From: Dipteris shenzhenensis | Taxonomy: Eukaryota; Polypodiophyta; Polypodiopsida; Gleicheniales | Length of the DNA stretch: 64,000 bases | Reading direction: 5' to 3' (one strand) | Assembly (NCBI GenBank): GCA_047967505.1 | Contig: CM106540.1 | Part shown: positions 47,720 to 57,862 of the stretch, piece by piece | Layout: each line of letters begins with the position of its first letter | Position numbering within the stretch: the stretch's first letter is position 1 | Translations under genes and position numbers: made by a program | Notes under the pieces: model-generated | Databases searched by the model: none | What the model saw: only the letters and a program-made list of their open reading frames with translations | What the model was told of the DNA's origin: nothing

Positions 47720-48467
47720 GACAGTCTTTCTTCAGGTGTCCTTTCTTCCCACAATGCTAGTACTTCAGGTTACCTTTGGATTTGGATATGCTTCAAAATC
47801 TTGACTTGTTGGGATGTCTTGGGCTCTTTCCTCTCTCTATGTCTTCCCCTATTCTCAAGAGTCAAAGCATTACATGATGTTTCACCTATGCTTTTCTGTC
47901 ACATTTCCTTGCTAAGGAGGACATCAACAACATCATCAAACTCTAAAGTGTTTGACCCAAAAACAGAGTTACTCATAGCCATGACCAAGCTATCCCAACT
48001 TTCTGGCAATGAGCACAAAGTTAAGAGAGCTCGAACCCCCTCATCAAATTTTACTCCTACAGACCTTAATTGGCTTGTATTTGTACTGAACTGATTCAAA
48101 TGATTAGCTATCAACCCACGTTCTAATATCTTCAGATTAAATAAACACTTCATAAGAAATACCTTGTTAGAAGCTTATGGTTTTTTGTACAATGTATCAA
48201 GTGTGCTCATTAAGTCCTTTGCTGTCTTTTGTTCAAGAACATTGAAAGCCACCCACTGACGCTCCCAAACACAGTCGTATAATTCCTAGTGCCTTTACAT
48301 CAAGAACCTCCTTGTCTTTGGCTAACATACTCGCAGGCTTCTTTGCAATCCCACCTAACGGCAAGAAAAGGTCCCTCTGGTATAGATAAGCCTCAATCTG
48401 CATCTTCCAAGGCTAGTAGTTCTTGCCATTGAACTTTTCAATTTTTAACTTGCCTTCTTTTGCCATT
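47720..48467 (-). pseudogene. Copia gag, broken
   Basis: It starts MAKEGKLKIEKFNGKNY then a TAG where the family has Gln or Trp, then PWKMQIEAYLYQRD, EVLDVKALGIIRLCL, FNLKI..., GVKFDEGVRALLTLCSLPES and SNTLEFDDVVDVLLSKEM. This is the UBN2-type gag of copia elements, followed by a CCHC zinc knuckle. In the knuckle the first Cys has become Tyr and the next residue a stop (Y-stop-HCGKKGHLKKDC). Several frameshifts lie in between. Gag would form the virus-like particle; this copy cannot. Confidence 0.85.
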
Positions 48468-48527
48468 GCTCCCACTCAAACCAGGAACCTCCTTCCTAAT
48501 GATTCAATAGACGTTGCTCAAACAAAT

Positions 48528-48541
48528 GCTTTGATACTGAT
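48528..48541 (-). other. Retrotransposon primer-binding site (initiator tRNA-Met type)
   Basis: Directly after the LTR the minus strand reads atcagtatcaaagc. This is close to TGGTATCAGAGC, the complement of the 3' end of plant initiator tRNA-Met that copia elements use to prime minus-strand synthesis. Several positions have decayed. Confidence 0.7.
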
Positions 48542-48907
48542 TGTTAGAAGAAGCAATGCAATAACCAAGCAACAATGCAAGAATCGAAATGCATAAAATA
48601 CACAATACAAAAAGCGCACAGAATGAAGAGACAAAGAGACACCAATATACGTGTTCACCCAATGTGGGTTACGTCCATGGAGAAACATCCAATCTTGCAT
48701 TTTTCTTATCCCGCAAGTGAAAAGATACTAGATACAAGCAATAAATGCACTGCTCTCCTACTATGTAAGCACCACGCCCCCCTTGGAACCCCCCGATGAT
48801 GTCCAAGGGAGGCCATTGCCCCCCCCTACCCCCCTTCATAGAATGGGTATAAGCATGCCTAGGGCCAAAAATAATCTTTGAAAAAAGATCAGGCTCCACA
48901 TACAACA
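48542..48907 (-). repeat. Copia 5' LTR, 366 bp
   Basis: On the minus strand it begins TGTTGTATGTGG and ends TTCTAACA, so it has the standard TG...CA ends. It contains G- and C-rich runs (48769-48835) and a phrase ggtgtctctttgtctcttca shared with the LTR at 39720-40420. The primer-binding site follows immediately. Confidence 0.85.
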
Positions 48908-48909
48908 AT

Positions 48910-50390
48910 TAGGACATTCTCTCATTTTGCAATTTACATCTACAATCGGTAGTAAAAGTAGGTAGAGGTAACACTATTGCCTTTATTCCTAAGGAAGGAC
49001 TTGCAAGTCCTCCTACAACCTTTTCGAGAGTTGCATTGAGTTACGCTAAGAGCACTAGTAAGATATAAAATTGGTGAAACCCATATGGGAAAACATCAAA
49101 TTCACAAGATAACAAGTAAAAAAGTTGGTTTCTGGGTTCACACCAGTTTGTCATTAGAGATTTGAAGACTTCTTTGCACTCTGTAGAAGTATTTGTTCCA
49201 CCTTGTCCATACATCTCCAAGAACCTCTGGTGTAAATTGCCTTGTGAAGGTCTCAAACTTGACAAGCCTAATTGGTATGTGAATTCGTGGTCGCATAGCA
49301 TCTTTCTAGTGTGAATAGCAACTTTACTCATGAGAAGAAAGATATTTGCATGTCAAATTCACTTTTGTTAATTCACTATTCCACTTGCTTTTTAAAAAGG
49401 CCTAGTACCAAAAGCACAAACAACCTAACTAGGAGAGATTGTAAATAGAATCTTGGTCAATAAGATTATATCAGTCCAATGTTGACATGAACTAGACTTT
49501 TGCATGTAGTCACGATGTCCATCTAGCGGGATCTAAGGTTTATGAACTTGTGGTTTGGTACAAGGGTGAGCAATCTTTATTTCAAAGTTGTGAGATGCAT
49601 TCAAGAGAGAAGTATTCTTATTCATGGAGGAAATATCCAACAACATTGCGAGTCGGTAAAGTTGAACCTATAGGTATTTTAACTATAACAAAAAGTAGCA
49701 ATGCAATCTATACTTGTTGTGAAGAGGCACCTATGGTGAACCAACATTTTTTATCTCCTAGACTACAATGGTCATGTCAATCCAATAAGGTTAGATACTT
49801 GAGATGGCATCTCAAGGTGGTGGAAATAACTTAGATGCATGCATCACACAGCAGTAAGTCTTCTTCTATTCTTTACTCACCTCATAAGCTGGCTAGTCTA
49901 TATTCTAGTGGCAATCACTACTTAATCTTATCCATGGTATCAATGGGCAAGATGCAGCTTGCCATGGCTTGCAAGAGAAGTAGATAGACATTGTGAGATA
50001 GGAAAGCTGAAAAAGGTGGTCAAGACACAAGGAACAAATTGCGGAGCGAGGAAATAAATGGAATGGTATCAAATGACAATGGTAAACACTTTGCAATTTT
50101 TGCAAAGGGAGAAACAATGAGAAGACAGAAGACTCCTTGCAGAGTAGCAACAGCAAGTAGCGGTTGCAGATGCATGCATCCGATCATTGCCATCAAAGCA
50201 AAGAACACGAGTTGTGGTCTCACAATTAGTGGGAGCAATAACATCAGGCCGTTCACATGAATACTAGTCTTGAATCTTCATAAGCTTTATCATGCACCCT
50301 AAAATCTTAGAGTGGCAACCCTACCAACACCTTAGGAGATGCACGCCCAAGAGAATATGCTCTCTAACCTGACAGTTGGCCTATAGAAAG
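48910..50390. other. Intergenic stretch, no gene recognised
   Basis: Short frames only. A 96-codon minus frame (49331-49041) and a 94-codon plus frame (49550-49834) have no recognisable features. Confidence 0.35.
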
Positions 50391-50395
50391 TAAAA

Positions 50396-50760
50396 GTGGT
50401 GCAAAGCTTAAATCAACTAGCTACAAAGAGGGCGACATTAACTATGTTGGTATTCTCTGAAATAAAGGAGAAATGGCTTAGGCACACAATGTCAAAGGTG
50501 TTGTCAATTAGAAGGACCAACATGGCTCCAACAATTGGACGCAGAGCTAAAGCAATGCAGGATGAGACCGATTTAAGAAGTTTATGGGCTTCAAAAAGAA
50601 GCCAAAAAAGAAGAGACAGCCTAAGTGCGGAAGTTATTAATCGAGTGACAATGTTCTGGCATGAGAATATGAGAGTTTCTCAAAATAATGACATTTGCAA
50701 AAAGCGATTGGGATGCAAGCACTGGGATGAGCACATCATACACATGGTTGATACAATACA
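50396..50760 (+). CDS. Unidentified exon, conserved-looking
   Basis: An open frame ends at a good donor (cag|gtcagt at 50761). The part from about residue 60 is basic and protein-like: SLWASKRSQKRRDSLSAEVI, then TMFWHENMRVSQNNDICKKR and HWDEHIIHMVDTIQ. This style (FW..N..VS.N..D..K+R) resembles helical segments in some plant transposon-borne proteins, but I cannot place it in a family. Upstream, 50020-50230 has loose Cys/His spacing that might be a decayed zinc finger. It could be a transposon exon or an old gene. Confidence 0.35.
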
Positions 50761-51560
50761 GGTCAGTGGTTGCCTAAACTACCTTAGTTGTTATCTATGA
50801 TTGAGTTTTGGAATAGTTTAATTGTTTAATTTCTAAATTGGGATGGCTTGGACTTGATGTGATTATCCTAAACTAGCCCAATGATTGGAACATCATGCAA
50901 TATATCACCATGCCGGTTCAGGTCAAACATTAGTTATGTAATCGTCACATAAACTAGTGTAGTTGAATAGCAATATAGAAATAGAAATTTGTTTGATTGA
51001 TGACCAGCTCGGTGGTTGAAATTGCTATGTTTCCTAATAGTTCAATATTACTTAAGTTTGATTTTTGGCTCTAGTTCGAATCATATACCAGTTAATTTCT
51101 AAACTAGGCTGGCTTGGACTGAAAGTGATTATCCTAAACTAGCTTGGTGGTTAGCACATGAAATAACACATCTCTCATTCTCCCCATAAAAGTAAAAGGG
51201 GACCCCATAGATTCCTTTCAATTGAAAAAGGACCCACTAATACCGAGAAACAATCTTGGATGTTGGTACTTTGGGAATATCTCATTTTGATGCCAAAAAA
51301 ATTCATCAAATGAGTGCCTTTTATCATTATTTTGGAAACTTTGAGCAGATATTGAAACGTGATGATTTGATCTTTCTAGCACAAAATCTAGACATGGGAT
51401 AGTTTCTTTCACTCAAAACATAAATTTGGTAACCTTTTCTATTCAATTCCACATAGCTATTCTCTATGCTTAGATTGGAGGTGTAAACTTATTTGTTTTT
51501 CGGCTCCTTGAGACATAAATAAACTCTTCCTTGTCCAAACTTGTACCATCCATTTGATGC
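50761..51560. other. Intergenic or intron, with short duplications
   Basis: The phrase gtgattatcctaaactagc occurs near 50860 and again near 51125, each preceded by ggcttggact. No coding sequence recognised. Confidence 0.45.
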
Positions 51561-51569
51561 ATTACCTCT

Positions 51570-52085
51570 GTTAACTACATTAGTTGGAAATGTCATTTAA
51601 TATATAGTGGCAAGTTTGTAGAGCTAGGATTGTGCCTTGGAGCCAAATAGGCCCAAGTTGATTGTAAAGGATAAGGAAAGAGAGTGGTAAAAAGGGAAGC
51701 AGGTTGGCCCTCCCTTCTGTATAAAAGCACAAATGGTTGACTTTGGTCTTTACTTGTTGGTTGTACACATTGGAATACAAGCTCTCCTCCTCCTCTTTGG
51801 AGTTGTCTCTTGTTCCCTCATAGTGCATTTCATGAATGCCATGTTCTTCTCTTCCCATTCTTCTACTCCCCCTCTCCATTCTCCACTCCCCTCTCCATTC
51901 CCTCTTCTACTCCTTATGGATTCAAGATGGATTCATGATCGCAACAAGTCGGGAGCTGTTAGAGTGACACTTGTGGATGGAATTTGCATGCATTGCTCTC
52001 AACCCAAAGTAGCTTGGAGGAGTACTCCATCGGCATTCCTTCAAGATCCGCATGACTCATGAGTCACTGCCAGACTACACATTTT
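51570..52085 (+). repeat. Probable Ty3/gypsy LTR
   Basis: The segment has a TATA box (tataaaag, 51720-51727) followed by C/T-rich sequence, as in an LTR U3/R region. It is directly followed by a gypsy-type primer-binding site. Left boundary uncertain. Open frames inside it (for example 51733-52062) are not regarded as genes. No downstream gag-pol was recognised, so it is a solo or truncated LTR. Confidence 0.55.
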
Positions 52086-52106
52086 TTGTGCCATTACCAG
52101 GGAGTT
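52086..52106 (+). other. Gypsy-type primer-binding site
   Basis: tttgtgccattaccaggga resembles the TGGCGCCGTTGCCGGGGA primer-binding site common in plant Ty3/gypsy elements, with several C-to-T and G-to-A changes. It lies where a primer-binding site should be, after the LTR ending ctacaca. Confidence 0.6.
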
Positions 52107-52924
52107 CTAGGTGCGCTTTTGCATTGCATTTGCTTCCCTTGTTACCCACCCATTGCCCAATGCTGAATCGGAAGATGTGAGTGAAAGAGAAGTGTTGAAA
52201 GTCCTTTGGAGTGATTTTGAACTAATTTTGGTGTTTTTTAGTGTTCAAAGTTTGTAGAAAGGTAGCTAAGGTCATTGCTAAGGATGTGTGATAGAAAATA
52301 CCTACAAAAACACTAAGAAATGATGCTAGGAGTGATTTTTAAAGTGGTTAAAAGGAGAAAAGTGTTACTTTTTGCAAAATACTCCATTTTTCCATTAAAA
52401 ATTATCATTTCTTACTATTTTTTAATGGTTTCATGTCATTTAGTAGGTAGAGTAGTTAGGAAAGTAGTCCCCAAGCACTCCAAACATTGCACAAATGCTC
52501 CAAGGACTCGAAAGTCTCCGAAAGTTTTATTGACACCAAAATCTAGGAGAGATGCAATGCATTAACCTTAACACAGTCGAATACCCTGCACTATAACACA
52601 GCAAACGTGTTGATTTACTAACCCAACACACGACGGGTTAAAAATCTACCGTTGCATTATTGTTGACTATGTTGCGTTATTGTTGACTTTGTTGCATTAA
52701 GCATTTACCATTGGGGGAGAGGGGAGGAGGAGTTGCAAGGTTAGGACATGCTTTTGGACGTGGAGTGCAAGGAAGCATGGACACTTGGAGACAATTGCTT
52801 GGAATACTAAAGTAGAACTCAACACAATGCCCGAAAGAGTGTGGGCTTCATTCCATTATGGGATATTTATACAAGTTGGAGAGCTTCTCTCTCTGCATCT
52901 AGGAATTGTAAGACATTCTCTCTC

Positions 52925-53095
52925 TACATGTAGAACTTGCATATAGACGTTGCATGTAGGAGTTGCAAGTTGCATGTACGAGTTGCATGTTACATGTAGG
53001 AGTTGCATGTAGAACATGCATGTAGGAGTTGCATGTTGCATGTAGGACTTGCATGTAGGAATCGTATGTAGAACTTGCATGTAGAACATGCAAGA
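52925..53095. repeat. GCATGTAGGAGTT minisatellite
   Basis: About a dozen variants of ttgcatgtaggag, ttgcatgtagaac and gttgcatgttgcatgt in tandem. The Cys/Met/Tyr-rich minus-strand frames here are repeat read-through, not genes. Confidence 0.9.
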
Positions 53096-53099
53096 GTTG

Positions 53100-53590
53100 G
53101 ATTCCTAAGAGGGATTATTCCTACCGTTATGCAAGTACAAGCGGAGCTTTGTCGCTACTCTACACACATTCTGTGCTACCTAAGTCCATGTTGGCACAGA
53201 ACAGTCCAAGTCTACCCATAAAATTGGAAAAGGTTTCCCTTAATCTAGTTGTTGTAGATGCGGTAGGAGATTGGGGATCATTAGTGCTAGAGTTTGGAGC
53301 CACTGAGGCTCTAAATTTGGAGGGTTCTCCCATGTCTCCATTCAGGCTGTTGGAGTCTTTCAAGCTAGATATGTCACCTTACGGTGGTTCGTGCACACCG
53401 TAAGAATTGTCTTTTAAGTTTGTTGACCCTAAGGATGCAAAGCTAGGTGTGTAGGTTGACAGGGTATTTGAGGCACTATCCTCAGGCTCAAGCTTTTAGG
53501 ACTCTTCTTGATCTTAAGTGCATGTGTTGATCATCAGTGCAGTTTAGACCCCCAATTCTAAGTTGATTTCGCAGGTCAAAGGGACAGCAG
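53100..53590. other. Short stretch without recognised gene
   Basis: An 84-codon plus frame (53149-53403) has no recognisable domain. The flanks are repeat arrays. Confidence 0.35.
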
Positions 53591-53599
53591 CCCAAGCTA

Positions 53600-53885
53600 T
53601 CCAACCTTTAATTTTCAGGACAAATGTAGCATGGTCAAAGGTAACCCAACGTGGTCAAAGTAAATGCAATGTACGCTACATTATTAATGCAATTTGCATT
53701 GGGTTATTAATGTAGCATTGAATTTTGTAACCCAACATTGACTTTGCTAACCTAGTGTATGTTGGGTTGAGGCTAATGCAGTGTGCGTTGTGTTATTAAT
53801 GCAACGGGTTTGCTCGCCTATTAGTGCAATGTATTCATTGGCTTACTAACCCGGTGTGCGTTGGGTTAGGGTTGACCTCTATTTT
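53600..53885. repeat. Loose AACCCAAC / TTAATGCAA repeat cluster
   Basis: Many scattered copies of taacccaac or its complement gttgggtta, and of ttattaatgcaa, without a fixed period. A smaller patch of the same words lies at 52570-52700. The single ggttaggg here is part of this repeat, not telomeric DNA. Confidence 0.6.
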
Positions 53886-53980
53886 GGCCAAGATTTTGTT
53901 TATTAATTATGCCAGTTGGAAGATCCTGTCAAGTGTCAGACCGTCAATCTCTGTCAGAGTGTCAATTCTTGCCAACCCTT

Positions 53981-54204
53981 GATTAGGGACCTTGGACTTC
54001 TAAAGACTCCTGTACTTGAGTACAAAAGTAGCTAGATCCAAAACTATTGATTTCCAATGTGATTAGGGACCTTGGACTCCTAAAGACTCCTATACTTGAA
54101 TACAAAAGCTTGATTGTAGCTAGATCCAAAACTATTGATTTCCAATGTGATTAGGGACCTTGGACTCCTAAAGACTCCTATACTTGAATACAAAAGTTTG
54201 AAAG
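53981..54204. repeat. Three tandem copies of an 80-88-bp unit
   Basis: gattagggaccttggact starts at 53981, 54061 and 54149, each followed by aaagactcct and tagatccaaaactattg. The third copy is partial. The middle copy is 8 bp longer. Copies are nearly identical, so the expansion is fairly recent. Confidence 0.9.
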
Positions 54205-54209
54205 TCCTT

Positions 54210-57200
54210 TCTCTGGGGCATTCAATAGACATCAATCCTTGGAAAATTTTAGTAAAAGTTTTGTGCCTTTTTAAGAAAAGCCCCCTTAGAAAAGGAGTAG
54301 ACATGCAACAAGGGCTACTAAGGATGCGTAACTTTCTATGTTTTGGAAGATTTCTACCAATGCCCACATAATTGAAGGTTTTGTATTTATATTTATGTCT
54401 TTCCAAGAAATCAAAGGATGATTCCAAATTTCTCTAGTCCAATGAGAAAAGACACTCGTAGCTTGAGGTGACCTCAATGTATAACTGAAAACTATCTTGT
54501 GAAGATCAAGAGATAGAGATATAGTGATCATTCATAAGCTCTTTTATTGTCTCACGAAAGTGCTTTTTAAGGTCGAGCTTGAGATGTTAGAAACTTCACT
54601 AGCAACACTTCCAGTTGAATGCAATCATGGTTTTCAAATTGAAGATCCTAACAAGATAAGTATTCTAAAGTATCTAGAACTTTAACACTAGATTGGTAAC
54701 AGGACATAAAGTTGTCCTAAAACATAAAAATGTCCTGCTTGGTGTCCATGTTTGAAGAATTTTCACGAGCTATATGTAGTGAATTTTCATATCCTATCTT
54801 CACCATGTCCTTTCTTATGATCCAACATTTTATCCAAAAAACATTATATGGTATAATTATGTATCCTAGGATTAAAATTTATTAAAAATTTGCACCCGAA
54901 ATTATTGGTGGTCATGATAGCACTTAAAACCAGCTTCAAGTCTTGTAAAAGTGAGCCTCACAAGGTCAAAAGGCATAATTTTTAGATCTATAAAATTATA
55001 ATCATTGGTATATGGTCAAAACAATCTTATCTAAATAACACAGTCCAAAATTTAGGCTTTAATTAATATTCTCTTATTTTTGTTGTCAAAACTAACTAAA
55101 AATGACTTGTAATCAAAGAAATTTTTCTCAAGATAGGTATTCTTATTTTAAAGCTCCCATATATGGATAAGAAAAGCTATTTTTATATCAAAGGCAATGT
55201 TAGTTTTTTCAAGTCCTTAAATTGGCTAAATGTGAGGGTTTTATCATCTTTTTTGGGGTCTATCAAAACGATCAATTATCATAAGTTTACCTAGAAAGTA
55301 ACGTAGGGTAAAGGCAAAGGTAATATACTCCTCAAGAGAAGTTCCAAGTCATGCAAGGTTATACATGATAAGATGGGTTATATAAGACATATTCCCACAC
55401 TTTAATAGTAATATAAGAGCATTTGATGAGATATGGAAAGTTTGGACAATGCATAAGCTCCTTTGAATCTGATTATGAGCTTTTTAACCCTAATCTAATG
55501 GTCCAAAAATGGTTACTCATGAATTAATGTTATATTATATCATGTAAAACAAAAGTTCAAGGTTTAAACTTTGGCTATGATTCTAAAATGTAGGTTTTAT
55601 AGGTATATAACTTTGAGTACACTATGGTCAATAACGACATACATATATTTATTCAATTTATAGAAGTATTTTTTCCATGTTCTTGAACAAGTCAACAATG
55701 TATGTCTTGAAATGTATTTACATTTGATAGAGGTTCAAACCATTAAAAAATGAATTTAGAACCCTAAAAATGACACTTTTATGTCTTGTTGAGTTACCAA
55801 ACTAGTGTGAAACACCTTAACATTATATGTTACGAAGACATTAATAAAAGGTTGAACCTAAAACATAACTTGATCCAAGAACTATAACCTTGTTTCATGC
55901 ATTGGCATCATATTTTGCATGGAATAGCCTTGTTGTGCCGTTAAGATCCCATGGTGTGTATTAATGAGCTACTCAAAACTGCTATGTTTTAAAAAACTAC
56001 AAGAAACCCATGTTCTTCAATCAAAGCTTTACACTTTAACAGTCTTGAAATGTATGACGTTCGGTTTAGCTTGATTAATTACAAAAATTTACAAATTCGA
56101 AGTCAGTCTGTGCATAAATTTGAGTCTTATTAAAATTAAGCTAATTTAAAATTTAAAATTCATTCGATGTAAAAACTTTGAGGAGTTTCTAAGTCTTGCT
56201 TTTTCTACCAATTAAATATCTTACTTTGAGCCTACCTTTGTATGTAAGCTCTTGAAATCCCCTCAAAACTGTACAAATCCCCTTTCAACTTTGACTCTCC
56301 CTCTCTTTGCATTCCTATTCAATCCAATTGCCTAGCTTTACCACGTGCCAGTTCCATACATGATAGGTAAGAAATTCCAACTATTGCACACTTGACCTTC
56401 AAACACCACCAAGTAATAGATGTACTCATCCCAAAGCTTGGTCATGCAAGAGTTGTAAAAGCAACCATAGAAGGCCTCAATCTCAATTAAGTTGGTCAAT
56501 GGCTCAAGAGTGGGCACTCAAATGGGGATACCCATTAAAGCATTATGGCCACTCCAAACAATGGCTCATTATTATTGTGGACACGTGTGCTAGCTAAGAA
56601 TCAATTGCACAGCACCTAGAGATGATTTGATATTAGTTTTTAAAATTCTGCCAGTTCTATTTTGGCATTTTAGTGTGTACAACTAGAAACATATTCTTGT
56701 GGAACATTTTGGATGGAGTACAAATGCCAAGTGGCAAAGCTATCTCAAGTTCTTGCAAAAAATATATCAGATGTTAGATGCCAACCTTTTCCTCATCCAT
56801 CTTCATGTCCACGTCTGAATCCTACATAAAATCATGCTCATGGGCTGGAGCCTGGACAAAACTTACATTTAACAGTTGGAGCTTCTATTTGCCTTCCACA
56901 GCTGGAGCTCTTATTCCACTTATGCAATGTGGCCTCCTTGCTTGCTTCAAATGACTTAAGACTCATTCTTCAAGCAACAACAAACAAGTGTTTGCAAGGC
57001 TTCTAAGGATCAAAACTGAATTGACATCTATCCTTGTCCCAGCAACAATGAACAAGGGTTCACAAATTTTCCCTGATCGTACACCCTCTGATTTCAGAAA
57101 CTTCTTCAAGACAAATGCTTCGAACTTACGCCCTCTGACTAATCCCTGCAAAGCTGCAATAAGAAACTTCTGGAGGTCTCATGCAAGACACTGCTTTGAC

Positions 57201-57690
57201 AAACGTCTACCAATGGAATTGAGGAAGCTTCTGCCTGTCCCAATACTCTTTCCAACGCATCATTAATATGCATCTTGAAGACCAGACATCCACAATGTTT
57301 TCCTACAATATCCCTGAATAACTATGTCATGTGAATCATTAAAGAAGATAAGTGCCAAGATTGTTACCAAAATCACGAAATCGAACACCAGAACAGTGGG
57401 AAAGCTATTTGTTAGGAGATCCCCGAGGGCCATAAGATTATGATGAGAACTGGCTCTTGGTAGCATTCACGCATGTATGTGCAAGCGTGGGCAAATTTTA
57501 TTATTTATTATTTTATTTTATTTTTTTTTGGGGGGGGGGGATTGCAACTCAGTGATGCTGAAATGGGTAATGATACACTTTCACCACATTCTCTCTATCG
57601 CAGCACTGAGAATATAAATGCAATGAAATTATAAGTTGTCTGTTCCATTGACAGAAGATTAATTTGAATCACAATGCATTCTATGAAGCT
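54210..57690. other. AT-rich intergenic DNA downstream of the PIG-Y-like gene
   Basis: No gene recognised. 54.5-56.3 kb is strongly AT-rich with no long frame. 56.9-57.5 kb is more balanced and has a 92-codon plus frame (56988-57266) and overlapping minus frames without recognisable domains. Part of it may be the 3' untranslated region of the minus-strand gene. A T-run followed by a G-run lies at about 57513-57540. Confidence 0.4.
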
Positions 57691-57701
57691 ATATACATGC
57701 A

Positions 57702-57816
57702 CTATGCATGCTTGAAGAGCTTCATGCTAAGCCAGTGAAAATAAACTGCAATAATGATGACCGGACCAGTTAAAGGAACCAATAAACAATAGTACCTGCA
57801 AGGATCCTGGAAAATG

Positions 57817-57862
<46 letters not shown>

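Larger units (their letters stand above)
47700..48907 (-). mobile_element. 5' end of a Ty1/copia element, minus strand
   Basis: Read on the minus strand: LTR (48907-48542), a primer-binding site, then gag from ATG 48467 down to a zinc-knuckle remnant near 47730. No pol was recognised further left, so the element is truncated. It is in the opposite orientation to the related element at 38.1-40.4 kb, and the PPR gene lies between the two. Confidence 0.85.

Noticed and set aside
52856-53093. Minus frames rich in Tyr, Met, Cys and Thr
   Set aside because: Read-through of the GCATGTAGG minisatellite.
53865-53880. ggttaggg as telomere-like repeat
   Set aside because: Single occurrence within a looser GTTGGGTTA repeat family.
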